Source: a virus. From it: a stretch of DNA of 25,878 nt. This document shows positions 13,775 to 19,856 of the stretch, piece by piece (position 1 is the first letter of the stretch; the number at the start of each line of letters is the position of its first letter). The notes under the pieces were generated by a model. The model ran no database searches and had not been told where the DNA came from. It was given only the letters and a program-made list of their open reading frames with translations. The position numbers were made by a program, and so were the translations under genes. The stretch spans positions 1 to 25,878 of IMG/VR virus record IMGVR_UViG_3300043449_001191. One strand, 5' to 3'.

Positions 13775-13814
13775 AAACCCCCCTGGTCTACATCGTTGGT
13801 GCCGGTAGGGGGGT
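13775..13814. repeat. C6/G6 inverted-repeat element, copy 2
   Basis: AAACCCCCC at 13775-13783 and GGGGGGT at 13808-13814 surround a 24-nt middle. ACCCCCCT and AGGGGGGT can pair over 8 bp. A third arm, CCCCCT at 13820-13825, could pair with the same G-run and give an alternative structure. Similarity to copy 1 continues weakly downstream (GCTGAT, then a TCCTxGC). Confidence 0.75.
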
Positions 13815-13930
13815 ATCCACCCCCTCATCTAACACCTTTGCTGATTGGTAATCCGCAGGATTCCTAGCAGTGGTGCGGCTTTCAGCCGCTCTTGTGACTA
13901 AAACCTGGCTTCTTCAGCCGCTGGTCGGCG

Positions 13931-13952
13931 CCCTCCACCGGGGGTGAGAGGG
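13931..13952 (+). promoter_or_regulatory. Leader hairpin A (CCCTCCACC/GGTGAGAGGG)
   Basis: CACC pairs with GGTG across a 3-nt loop, and CCCTC pairs with GAGAGGG with a small bulge. The same arrangement, with a TTCG loop, is found as the terminator after the next gene (14207-14234), and a related hairpin precedes the amidoligase. This copy lacks a T-run and so may act as an mRNA leader element. Confidence 0.5.
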
Positions 13953-14043
13953 TCGCCTCTCTCAAAACTAGGGAACTGTCCGTTAGCTTCTCCCTATCCC
14001 ATTTGATTCGCAATAGTTTCTCTCAACTAACTAGGAGTCTCAC

Positions 14044-14199
14044 ATGTCCAGTCCAACTTACTTGTTCTTCATCTCGGTTCTGTACCTATGCCTTGCCTTC
14101 TTGGCTGCTCATCTAGGCCATATCACTCACTCGCTGGTGATGCTGTTCTTCTCTCTCCTAGCGGTTGGATCTGGCTTTTGGGAGCTTGATCGTGACTGA
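14044..14199 (+). CDS. 51-aa small membrane protein
   Basis: The first gene of the plus-strand unit. The ATG has TAGGAG 7 nt ahead. The protein has two hydrophobic stretches, YLFFISVLYLCLAFLAA (about 6-22) and SLVMLFFSLLAVGSGF (about 30-45), joined by a short His-containing loop, and ends WELDRD. It is probably an integral inner-membrane protein with two passes. The leader ACTAGGAGtcTCACATG closely matches that of the next gene. A strong terminator follows. No family is recognised. Small phage membrane proteins at the start of accessory units may act in host takeover or exclusion, but this is only a possibility. Confidence 0.65.
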   Translation: MSSPTYLFFISVLYLCLAFLAAHLGHITHSLVMLFFSLLAVGSGFWELDRD

Positions 14200-14206
14200 C
14201 GGGTTC

Positions 14207-14254
14207 GCCCCCTCACCTTCGGGTGAGAGGGGGCTCTCCCTTTTCTTTCTTTTT
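14207..14254 (+). terminator. Terminator with TTCG tetraloop
   Basis: GCCCCCTCACC (14207-14217), loop TTCG, then GGTGAGAGGGGGC (14222-14234) pair with a 2-nt bulge. A pyrimidine tract with T-runs (TTTTCTTTCTTTTT) follows. The next gene's RBS is only ~10 nt beyond, so there is no room for a promoter. It may be partial or subject to antitermination. Confidence 0.8.
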
Positions 14255-14275
14255 AACTTTGACTAGGAGATTCAC

Positions 14276-14602
14276 ATGACTACTAAGACCGTTTCCGCTA
14301 AGCAGATTGACCTTATCAACAAGCAAGCAGCAGTTCTCTCAGCCTTTGGTATCGATGTTACTGAGGCTACCAAGGACACATGGAGAGCTTCTGGCGTCTT
14401 GGGACGCATCCTCAATCCCAAGGATGAAGTCATCGGTGCCTTGAAGGTACTGAACGCTCGTCCGTTCTACCTTCGTTCCAGCCGGGAGGCTGAGATGCAA
14501 CTGACCGTTCTCCAGGCAATTAATGCCTATGAGAAGGATCAGAACTCGGCTGCCTTGATTGAGGCGCTGAGCAAGTACTTCAAGAAGCGTGAGACGGCTT
14601 AA
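14276..14602 (+). CDS. 108-aa protein of unknown function
   Basis: Mainly helical: KQIDLINKQAAVLSAFGID at 9-27, a middle with GVLGRILNPKDEVIGALKVL (40-59) and a C-terminal helix (TVLQAINAYEKDQNSAALIE, then ALSKYFKKRETA). It has no Cys and no membrane segment. The ATG has TAGGAG 7 nt ahead in a leader shared with the previous gene, and a very strong terminator follows the stop, so it may be expressed as a single-gene segment. No family is recognised; the basic C-terminus might bind nucleic acid. Confidence 0.75.
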   Translation: MTTKTVSAKQIDLINKQAAVLSAFGIDVTEATKDTWRASGVLGRILNPKDEVIGALKVLNARPFYLRSSREAEMQLTVLQAINAYEKDQNSAALIEALSKYFKKRETA

Positions 14603-14610
14603 GTCTCGAC

Positions 14611-14655
14611 TGGGTAGGCGGTGGCTTCGGCTGCTGCCTACTCACCTTTTTTTTC
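14611..14655 (+). terminator. Strong intrinsic terminator
   Basis: A stem of about 15 bp (14611-14625 with 14630-14644, a few G-T pairs) with a TTCG tetraloop, followed by CC and eight consecutive T (14647-14654). The next RBS (GGAGG) is 30-35 nt away and no promoter is seen between. It starts 9 nt after the preceding stop. Confidence 0.9.
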
Positions 14656-14698
14656 TAGCGAATGTCCGACTTACTTATCTTTCCGTGGAGGAATCATC

Positions 14699-14977
14699 AT
14701 GCCTTGCAGCTCACTTAATACTGATTGCCATCTAGATGATCTTGTCTCTGCTATCCAGGATGTTAAGGGTGGCTTTGATGAGGATGTTCTTTGCGCCTCG
14801 GAGTATTCCCGGCGATTCTTTTCTGTTCATTACCCGCGACTGTCTGACGCCATCTCTGAGGCTGTCACCTTACTGGCTATTGTCGAAGAGGGTGACCAGC
14901 GTAATCGCCTGGTCTCCGGCCTTCCGGCAGAGACAGCCAGAAATCTAGCCAATCGGAGGGGGTCCAATCGTGCCTAA
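14699..14977 (+). CDS. 92-aa protein of unknown function
   Basis: Starts at ATG 14699 with GGAGG 7 nt ahead. A GTG at 14621 in the same frame lies inside the terminator and is rejected. The protein begins MPCSSLNTDCHLDDLVSAI, continues with helices (SDAISEAVTLLAIVEEG) and ends LANRRGSNRA. It has three Cys in its first third and no recognised motif. It overlaps the next GTG start by 8 nt. Probably a small soluble helical protein; no function can be given. Confidence 0.65.
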   Translation: MPCSSLNTDCHLDDLVSAIQDVKGGFDEDVLCASEYSRRFFSVHYPRLSDAISEAVTLLAIVEEGDQRNRLVSGLPAETARNLANRRGSNRA

Positions 14978-15170
14978 GTATTTTGTCCCTATGCACTTCA
15001 TTACCAAGACCGTAGTCGAGGCAGACAGCCTAGAGGAAGCCAAGGACTTTGCCGGCGATGACGACGACGAGTTCGAGGTAACCGCCAACTACTTACACAA
15101 ACCCGGTGGCCCATCGGTTGAATTCTCACATTTGGGAGCACCAGAACTCTTTGAAGGGGAACTCGAATGA
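14970..15170 (+). CDS. 66-aa acidic protein
   Basis: Starts with GTG, preceded by GGAGGG, inside the end of the previous gene. The sequence starts MPKYFVPMHFITKTVVEADS, with LEEAKDFAGDDDDEF following, and ends LFEGELE. The 'xxxxVEADSLEEAKxxA' pattern is common in small phage and bacterial proteins of a beta-alpha-beta type that have no known function. It is strongly acidic, which raises the possibility of DNA mimicry. Its TGA overlaps the next ATG. Confidence 0.7.
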   Translation: MPKYFVPMHFITKTVVEADSLEEAKDFAGDDDDEFEVTANYLHKPGGPSVEFSHLGAPELFEGELE

Positions 15171-15289
15171 CCACCATCCTGGTTCAAAAGCGTGGCGTTG
15201 ACTGGTATCGACATCAGGGACGCCTCATCCGCATCTTGTCCAAGTCCACGGCTGGATACCTTATCCAAGTCTCGACTCACAAACTATAG
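15167..15289 (+). CDS. 40-aa basic protein
   Basis: ATG overlaps the previous TGA, with AAGGGG ahead. The protein begins MTTILVQKRGVDWYRHQGR and ends STAGYLIQVSTHKL. It is basic, with a beta-strand-rich pattern. It is short, but it fills the gap between two well-supported genes and is translationally coupled. The function is unknown. Confidence 0.5.
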   Translation: MTTILVQKRGVDWYRHQGRLIRILSKSTAGYLIQVSTHKL

Positions 15290-15298
15290 GAGGTAGAC

Positions 15299-15601
15299 AT
15301 GGAACTTTCTTTTTACATGCCGGTGGAGTGGGTAGAAAGCATCTCTTCCGGCGGAGATCCAGATAACGCTGACTTCGAGTCATATTATCTGGTGGAGTGG
15401 CTATCCGAGAACGATCATCTCAGGCTGGACCGTGTCGGTGACAGGCTATACACCGCTGACCATGTAGTGCCCGGCGATTACGAGGGCGATGAGCTGCTCT
15501 GTCGGGAAGTTCACTTCGTCCTCAAAGATCCTCGCCACCGTACGGTTCGCAAGGAGCTGCGTATTTCCGTGCCGGCGCCTACCAAACTACCACTACCTTA
15601 A
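15299..15601 (+). CDS. 100-aa protein with LPLP C-terminal tail
   Basis: AGGAGG lies 5 nt before the ATG. The protein begins MELSFYMPVEWVESISSG, is acidic in the centre (YYLVEWLSENDHLRLDRVGD) and has beta-rich sequence to residue 92. It ends PAPTKLPLP. Two more proteins in this operon end in LPLP. The stop codon TAA forms part of the next gene's AAGGAG. No family is recognised. The tail looks separate from the folded part and may be a tag. Confidence 0.7.
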   Translation: MELSFYMPVEWVESISSGGDPDNADFESYYLVEWLSENDHLRLDRVGDRLYTADHVVPGDYEGDELLCREVHFVLKDPRHRTVRKELRISVPAPTKLPLP

Positions 15602-15611
15602 GGAGATTCAA

Positions 15612-15797
15612 ATGATTCGAGAACTACTGCTGTCTGTGGATATCAGCAATCGTGATTCCATATTGTCAACTATCAGCTACCTGTATTCCATTGTCCCGGC
15701 GACAGACGACGAAGCCTTCATGACCCTGGACTACAACCAGCTGGGCGATCCCTTCAACCAATCAGGAGCAAGCCATGCCGAACTGGACCATCAATGA
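15612..15797 (+). CDS. 61-aa protein of unknown function
   Basis: ATG 15612 has AAGGAG 6 nt ahead. The protein starts MIRELLLSVDISNRDSILST, has a helix-rich first half and an acidic/polar second half ending SHAELDHQ. The last 23 nt overlap the next gene, whose RBS (AGGAG) is inside this frame. A longer in-frame ORF starts inside the previous gene and is not preferred. No function is recognised. Confidence 0.65.
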   Translation: MIRELLLSVDISNRDSILSTISYLYSIVPATDDEAFMTLDYNQLGDPFNQSGASHAELDHQ

Positions 15798-16377
15798 TGT
15801 GACCTTCACCGGCCCGAAGGAGACCGCTCTCAAGATTCTTGAGGCGTTCCGTTCCGACGCGCCGTTCAATGCGCTGCGACCCTGTCCCGAGGAGCTTCGC
15901 AATCAGAAGACGACTACCTACGGTGGAGATAGCGCGGAATCCTTAGATCAGCTTCGGGCTGAGATGAAAGCAAAGTACGGCTATGAAAGCTGGTACGACT
16001 GGCAGATCGCCAACTGGGGTTGTAAGTGGGATACCTCAGACATCCAGATTATTCACAGTGGGGAAGGGCTAACTGATAACTCCGTGGGCCTGTCCTGGTT
16101 TGCCGTGCGATTCGATACTCCCTGGGGACCGCCAGACCGGCTACTTGAGTGGCTCAGTACGCAGTACCCAGACCTCGAGATCGAAGGCTTTCACACCCAG
16201 GAGGAAGACGGACATGACACCGCTTACAACTTTCAGATCTTCAAAGGGGAGTGGATCAACAAAGGAGAGGAGAGCCTTATATCCGACGAGTCGTGGGACG
16301 ACGACGAGGAAGACTGTCCAGACGACCCATCTTTCCGTGCCGTTACCGGTACGGCCACCAGATTGCCACTGCCATAA
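15775..16377 (+). CDS. Api92/YubB-like (DUF1281-type) protein with LPLP tail
   Basis: A 200-aa protein. MPNWTINDVTFTG at the start, PFNALRPCPEEL in the first third, YGYESWYDWQIANWGCKWDT at 68-87, and a later FDTPWGPPDRLLEWLSTQYP block match the Api92-like/YubB (DUF1281) family. That family occurs on plasmids and phages and has a ferredoxin-like domain, but its function is unknown. The C-terminal ~30 residues are acidic and end VTGTATRLPLP, a tail shared with neighbouring proteins. CAGGAG precedes the ATG. The stop is immediately followed by the next gene's GGAGG. Confidence 0.8.
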   Translation: MPNWTINDVTFTGPKETALKILEAFRSDAPFNALRPCPEELRNQKTTTYGGDSAESLDQLRAEMKAKYGYESWYDWQIANWGCKWDTSDIQIIHSGEGLTDNSVGLSWFAVRFDTPWGPPDRLLEWLSTQYPDLEIEGFHTQEEDGHDTAYNFQIFKGEWINKGEESLISDESWDDDEEDCPDDPSFRAVTGTATRLPLP

Positions 16378-16385
16378 GGAGGCGC

Positions 16386-16727
16386 ATGAAAACAGAAGAC
16401 TTCTTAACCAAGTGCAAGACCGACCTCGAAGAGGTTATGTCTTCGATCGCCGCCATCAAAGGTAAGTCTTTCGTAGAGATCCTAACTATCCACATCAACA
16501 TGTGCACGCTTGTAACTCTTATCGGCCTGCTAGAGGAAGAAGAAATCAACGAAAAACTACATCAGATGCTCACCAAATCATCATTGGTATGCGCTAGTTC
16601 ATCGCTGCAAAAGCTGTCTGAGTTGGCCAACCTCAGCGAGGAGGATGTCAAAGAGATCATCGCCTGGGGCGATCGGCTGCATTTAATGATGGATCAGAAC
16701 GTACAAAACGCGAAAGGAAACAAATGA
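16386..16727 (+). CDS. 113-aa helical protein of unknown function
   Basis: ATG 16386 has AAGGAGG 3 nt ahead. All helical by composition: an N-terminal helix (EDFLTKCKTDLEEVMSSIAA), a central hydrophobic stretch (FVEILTIHINMCTLVTLIGL, 29-48), then a charged EEEEINEKLHQML and C-terminal helices. The central stretch may be a membrane or helix-bundle core segment. It overlaps the next start by 4 nt. No family is recognised. Confidence 0.7.
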   Translation: MKTEDFLTKCKTDLEEVMSSIAAIKGKSFVEILTIHINMCTLVTLIGLLEEEEINEKLHQMLTKSSLVCASSSLQKLSELANLSEEDVKEIIAWGDRLHLMMDQNVQNAKGNK

Positions 16728-17077
16728 AGTACTTCACCCACAACCAGCTACCCGTCAGCATCGATAACACCTGTCTTCAGGGGCACATCAGAACCGGATA
16801 CCAAGAGCTGGTGTCTGCCTTTGGTAAGCAGGTAGGGCCAGAGTTGTTTGACACCATCAAGTCAGATGCCGAGTGGCACATCCAGTTCGAGGATGGGTTG
16901 ATCGCCACTGTCTACAACTGGAAGAACGGCAGGAATTACTGCGGACCCAGCGCTCCGGCGGCCCATGAAATTACTGAATGGAACATCGGCGGCAAGTCAG
17001 AAGAGGTAGTGCAACGTATCCATTCGCTAGTACGAGGAGACGTTACTGGTTCGGCAGCCGCTCTTCCTTTGCCTTGA
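16724..17077 (+). CDS. 117-aa protein with LPLP C-terminal tail
   Basis: It begins MKYFTHNQLPVSIDNTCLQG, has a segment EWHIQFEDGLIATVYNWKNG at about 50-69 and EITEWNIGGKSEEVVQRI near 82-99. The 'EWxIxFxDGxxATIYNxKxG...WxIGG' pattern is one I have seen in phage proteins of unknown function. It ends VTGSAAALPLP, matching the tail of the DUF1281-type protein. The ATG overlaps the preceding TGA. The last 10-12 residues look like an appended tag. Confidence 0.75.
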   Translation: MKYFTHNQLPVSIDNTCLQGHIRTGYQELVSAFGKQVGPELFDTIKSDAEWHIQFEDGLIATVYNWKNGRNYCGPSAPAAHEITEWNIGGKSEEVVQRIHSLVRGDVTGSAAALPLP

Positions 17078-17087
17078 GATATCAGCT

Positions 17088-17228
17088 ATGCACAACATCT
17101 GCACAGTAGTAGCTATTCTATTAGCAATAGTAACACATCTGTTTGGTTTCTGTGTAGTTCTAGTGGTGAAGCCCGCCCCTCTTGGTGAGGGCGGACTTCC
17201 CCTCAACCTTAACTGGAGGAATGTATGA
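17088..17228 (+). CDS. 46-aa putative membrane protein
   Basis: The frame starts at ATG 17088 and ends in an ATGA overlap with the amidoligase start. It begins MHNICTVVAILLAIVTHLF, a hydrophobic segment running to about residue 27, followed by KPAPLGEGGLPLNLN and a basic end. The RBS is weak. The hairpin at 17168-17199 lies within the frame. The stop/start coupling and one clear hydrophobic segment support a real gene; shortness and weak RBS argue against. No family is known. Confidence 0.45.
   Translation: MHNICTVVAILLAIVTHLFGFCVVLVVKPAPLGEGGLPLNLNWRNV
17168..17199 (+). promoter_or_regulatory. Hairpin ahead of the amidoligase
   Basis: GAAG-CCCGCCCCTC pairs with GAGGGCGG-A-CTTC, with a TTGGT loop and one bulge and one mismatch. 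It resembles leader hairpins A and B. Pyrimidine sequence follows, but no T-run, so termination is unlikely. It may control translation or stability of the amidoligase mRNA, whose GGAGG site lies 15 nt downstream. Confidence 0.5.
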
Positions 17229-18754
17229 CACCTAAGTTTCTTTTCTACCTGCATCGCAGGATCTTCGTTGAGCAGTACGGTCGGGCAGAGATGCTCGACA
17301 TCCTGGCACGCAAGACTCTCAAGTCAATGGCCAGGGCAACGGGCGGTCGCATGTCAGCCAACAAGTGGATGCGCACAATCGAATGGCTCTACCGCACCAC
17401 GGGTAGCGGTTCTTTGGTGCGCTACCCCGAGCTCGATCAGTTCGTCGAAGCATTTAAGGATGCGCTGTCCAAGTACGTGCGTACTCACAAGACATCTATT
17501 GGCAGGGTCTTGATGATGCTCGACTACCTTGACTACAAGGTGGGATTTCCATCTGATTCGACCGCGCCTGTGTATGAATTTACCAGGCGTTTGACTCAAC
17601 ACCTTCCGGAGTTCGAGGCACGCAATGACTTGGAATTCTTCAGGGAGTTCACCGGTTGCATCGATATGGTCACTGCTTCTTGTGGCCACATCCACATCGG
17701 CAGCCAAATCGTGCACTTTGTGGGCAACGAGGAAAGCCCAAACATCCGATCCTCCGTTTGTCCAGCTTGCGCTCAAGCCGCCATCGATTCGGGCCTGCGA
17801 CAGTACACACGGGACAACGACCTGGTGCTGACTCAGTTCATAGAGACAATCCATACGAACGCAGAACGCACCTACCGAAGTGACCGCCGAGCGGATGGGA
17901 TTACTTTCAACGAGCGGCTTCAGGTCTACGTTGACCGGTACTGGACACCGTACTCCAACGTTATTGACGCATACCACAGCTCACGTACCCGTGGCTTTGC
18001 CATCGTTGAGAGTGCCTGGTTCAAGCGCCATCGCCGTGCTTATGGCCTCGAGCTAGAGGTTCAGAACCGAAACGGGGAGAACAGTCAGACAGCAGCTGGT
18101 CGTATCCATGAGGTACTCAACCCGTCGCTGCGGCGTGGCGAGTACTGCTACTTCGAGCGGGATGCGTCCATTGGCGAAGGCTTTGAGATCGTCACCCAAC
18201 CTGCTGGCCTGGACATTCACCGGGAAAAGCTGGCTCTGTTCCTCAACAACGAAGATCTCAAGCGTGGCTTGCGCTCACATGAGGGTGGCAACTGCGGCTT
18301 ACACATCCACGTTGGCCGGCAGTTCCTGACTCAGGCTCAGATCTACCGAGTCCAGTCGTTCCTCAATGACGTACGCAACGAGGGTCTGATCCGCAAGATC
18401 TCTCGCCGTTACAGCAACAGCTACGCCCGCATCAAGTACGAGATGGCCAAACTGTCAGCGATCGGCAAGAACTCAGGCGAGCGTTACGAAGCACTGAACG
18501 TAACCAACCGAGACACGGTGGAGTTCCGCATCTTCCGTGGCTCACTGCGATACGAGTCTGTGGTCGCAGCCCTCGAGTTCGTGGATTCCTTGCTGACCTT
18601 CTGCATGCCAGGTCAGACCTCGATCATGGACTTCAACGCCATCGGTTTCAGGAAGTTCGTAACCAGACCAGAGAACCACGAAGACACCACCTATCTTCGT
18701 AGTTATCTATCTCTCAATGCAAACACTGACAACGAGCACCGCCTCGCTGCCTAA
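17225..18754 (+). CDS. Amidoligase_2-like ATP-dependent ligase with N-terminal Cys/His domain
   Basis: A 509-aa protein. Residues 1-140 are mostly helical. A Cys/His cluster (C153, H155, H157, C179, C182) may be a zinc site. The C-terminal half carries the amidoligase core: GLELEVQ (274-280), ERDASIGEGFEIVTQP (311-326), CGLHIHVG (357-364) and NVTNRDTVEFRIFRGSL (425-441). In the glutamine-synthetase-like superfamily such residues bind ATP and metal and form an amide between a carboxylate and an amine. The substrate here is unknown. GGAGG precedes the ATG. The neighbouring gene is a class II glutamine amidotransferase. The protein ends HRLAA, similar to ssrA-type LAA degrons. Family assigned by motifs, not by search. 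Confidence 0.82.
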   Translation: MTPKFLFYLHRRIFVEQYGRAEMLDILARKTLKSMARATGGRMSANKWMRTIEWLYRTTGSGSLVRYPELDQFVEAFKDALSKYVRTHKTSIGRVLMMLDYLDYKVGFPSDSTAPVYEFTRRLTQHLPEFEARNDLEFFREFTGCIDMVTASCGHIHIGSQIVHFVGNEESPNIRSSVCPACAQAAIDSGLRQYTRDNDLVLTQFIETIHTNAERTYRSDRRADGITFNERLQVYVDRYWTPYSNVIDAYHSSRTRGFAIVESAWFKRHRRAYGLELEVQNRNGENSQTAAGRIHEVLNPSLRRGEYCYFERDASIGEGFEIVTQPAGLDIHREKLALFLNNEDLKRGLRSHEGGNCGLHIHVGRQFLTQAQIYRVQSFLNDVRNEGLIRKISRRYSNSYARIKYEMAKLSAIGKNSGERYEALNVTNRDTVEFRIFRGSLRYESVVAALEFVDSLLTFCMPGQTSIMDFNAIGFRKFVTRPENHEDTTYLRSYLSLNANTDNEHRLAA

Positions 18755-18767
18755 GAAAGGAATTCCC

Positions 18768-19856
18768 ATGTGCATTCTGATTCATCACACCGCTGACACC
18801 AACTTCGAGCTGGGTCACCTGCAAGACTTTTACTCCAAGAACCCAGACGGATTCGGCGCAATGGTCAAGAAACCAGACGGCGTCAAGATCATCAAGACCG
18901 TTGGCAATCTCGATGAGATCCATGAGCTGTACAACAACGAGATCAAAGGGCACGAAGCTGTCATCCACTTCCGTATGAAGACACACGGTGACATCGACCT
19001 GTTCAACTGCCACCCCTATCAGGTGACAGAGAATCTGTGGATGGCACACAACGGCATCCTATCCACCGGTAACCACGCAGACCTCACCAAGTCTGACACC
19101 TGGCATTACATCCAGAACTTCCTGCGCCCGCTACTCATGCGTGACCAGTCACTGATCCATGAGCCAGCTTTCCAAAAGCTCATCGAATCTCACATTAGTA
19201 GCAGCAACAAGTTCGGTTTCATGGACAACGACGGCAAGGTCGTCGTCATTAACCGCAGCGCCGGCGTCAATCACTTCGGCGCATGGCTATCCAATACCTA
19301 CGCCTGGTCGCCCATGAAGTGGGGCTACTACTCCGCTACCTACGGCAGTGGATATAGCAATGGGCATGGCAGCTACTACGGCGGCAGCCTGCTCAATGGC
19401 AATCGCTATGGCTATGCCTCAGAAGATCCCATCTGGGATCAGAAGAGCAAGACATGGGTTGATCCGGCCCCCAAGAGCAAGCCACTTACGAGAAAGGAGA
19501 AGAAAGCACAAAGAAAAAAGTCCCAAAGGTTCGACGCAATCGACCGTGGAATAAAGCCCGTCAAACAACTGTCCACTGACTCGCTGGGTCGAATCATTCG
19601 CTCTTGCTACAACGCCATGTCCAGGAATCCAACGGCTGGCCTGACTGACTGGGTAATCATGAATCCAATGAAGGCGATGTACATGATTCGAGAGTTCTAC
19701 CCAGAAATGTACGAGCCATCTGAGATCTCAGACATCGTCAACTCAGATCCGGACGAAGCAGCCGCCATCCTCGAGGCCGCTTGGTATGAGTGCGAAGAAG
19801 ACATGATGGCTATAGCAGGAATCCCATTCACTTACGAACAAGGAGCATTAATTTGA
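18768..19856 (+). CDS. Class II glutamine amidotransferase (Ntn hydrolase)
   Basis: A 362-aa protein whose second residue is Cys (MCILIHH), the usual nucleophile after Met removal. That decides the start at ATG 18768, with AAAGGA ahead; an earlier ATG at 18717 would bury the Cys. Further motifs are NPDGFGAM (25-32), HFRMKTHGDID (67-77), and the oxyanion pair in AHNGIL (93-98). The family releases ammonia from glutamine for a partner synthase or ligase, here presumably the amidoligase 13 nt upstream. Residues 186-216 are a Gly/Tyr/Ser-rich insertion and 235-254 are strongly basic. The C-terminal ~100 residues are helical and unassigned. It overlaps the next start. Confidence 0.88.
   Translation: MCILIHHTADTNFELGHLQDFYSKNPDGFGAMVKKPDGVKIIKTVGNLDEIHELYNNEIKGHEAVIHFRMKTHGDIDLFNCHPYQVTENLWMAHNGILSTGNHADLTKSDTWHYIQNFLRPLLMRDQSLIHEPAFQKLIESHISSSNKFGFMDNDGKVVVINRSAGVNHFGAWLSNTYAWSPMKWGYYSATYGSGYSNGHGSYYGGSLLNGNRYGYASEDPIWDQKSKTWVDPAPKSKPLTRKEKKAQRKKSQRFDAIDRGIKPVKQLSTDSLGRIIRSCYNAMSRNPTAGLTDWVIMNPMKAMYMIREFYPEMYEPSEISDIVNSDPDEAAAILEAAWYECEEDMMAIAGIPFTYEQGALI

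Larger units (their letters stand above)
13567..14043. other. 477-bp divergent intergenic region, hairpin-rich
   Basis: No convincing gene is present. The region separates minus-strand genes (left) from the plus-strand unit (right), so divergent promoters are expected, but I found no clear sigma-70-type pair on either strand. It is packed with dyads: duplicated C6/G6 hairpins, CATCAGC/GCTGATG (13636-13652), CCCGTACGGG and CCCGATCGGG palindromes, GCGGCT/AGCCGC (13876-13890 approx.), and a hairpin with GAGAGG/CCTCTC near 13948-13962. It may be a control region, a structured RNA or an origin. None of these is proven. Confidence 0.55.

Noticed and set aside
13547-13867. ORFs on both strands in the divergent region (93 and 79 aa)
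   Set aside because: Composition follows the C- and G-runs of hairpins; no RBS or motif; the minus one overlaps the methyltransferase start.
13567-14043. Sigma-70 promoters in the divergent region (e.g. TTGAGA near 13712, TTGATT near 14003)
   Set aside because: No acceptable -10 at the right spacing; expression signals may be non-canonical.
18717-18767. Upstream ATG (18717) for the amidotransferase
   Set aside because: It would put residues before the catalytic Cys, which must be N-terminal; ATG 18768 has an RBS.
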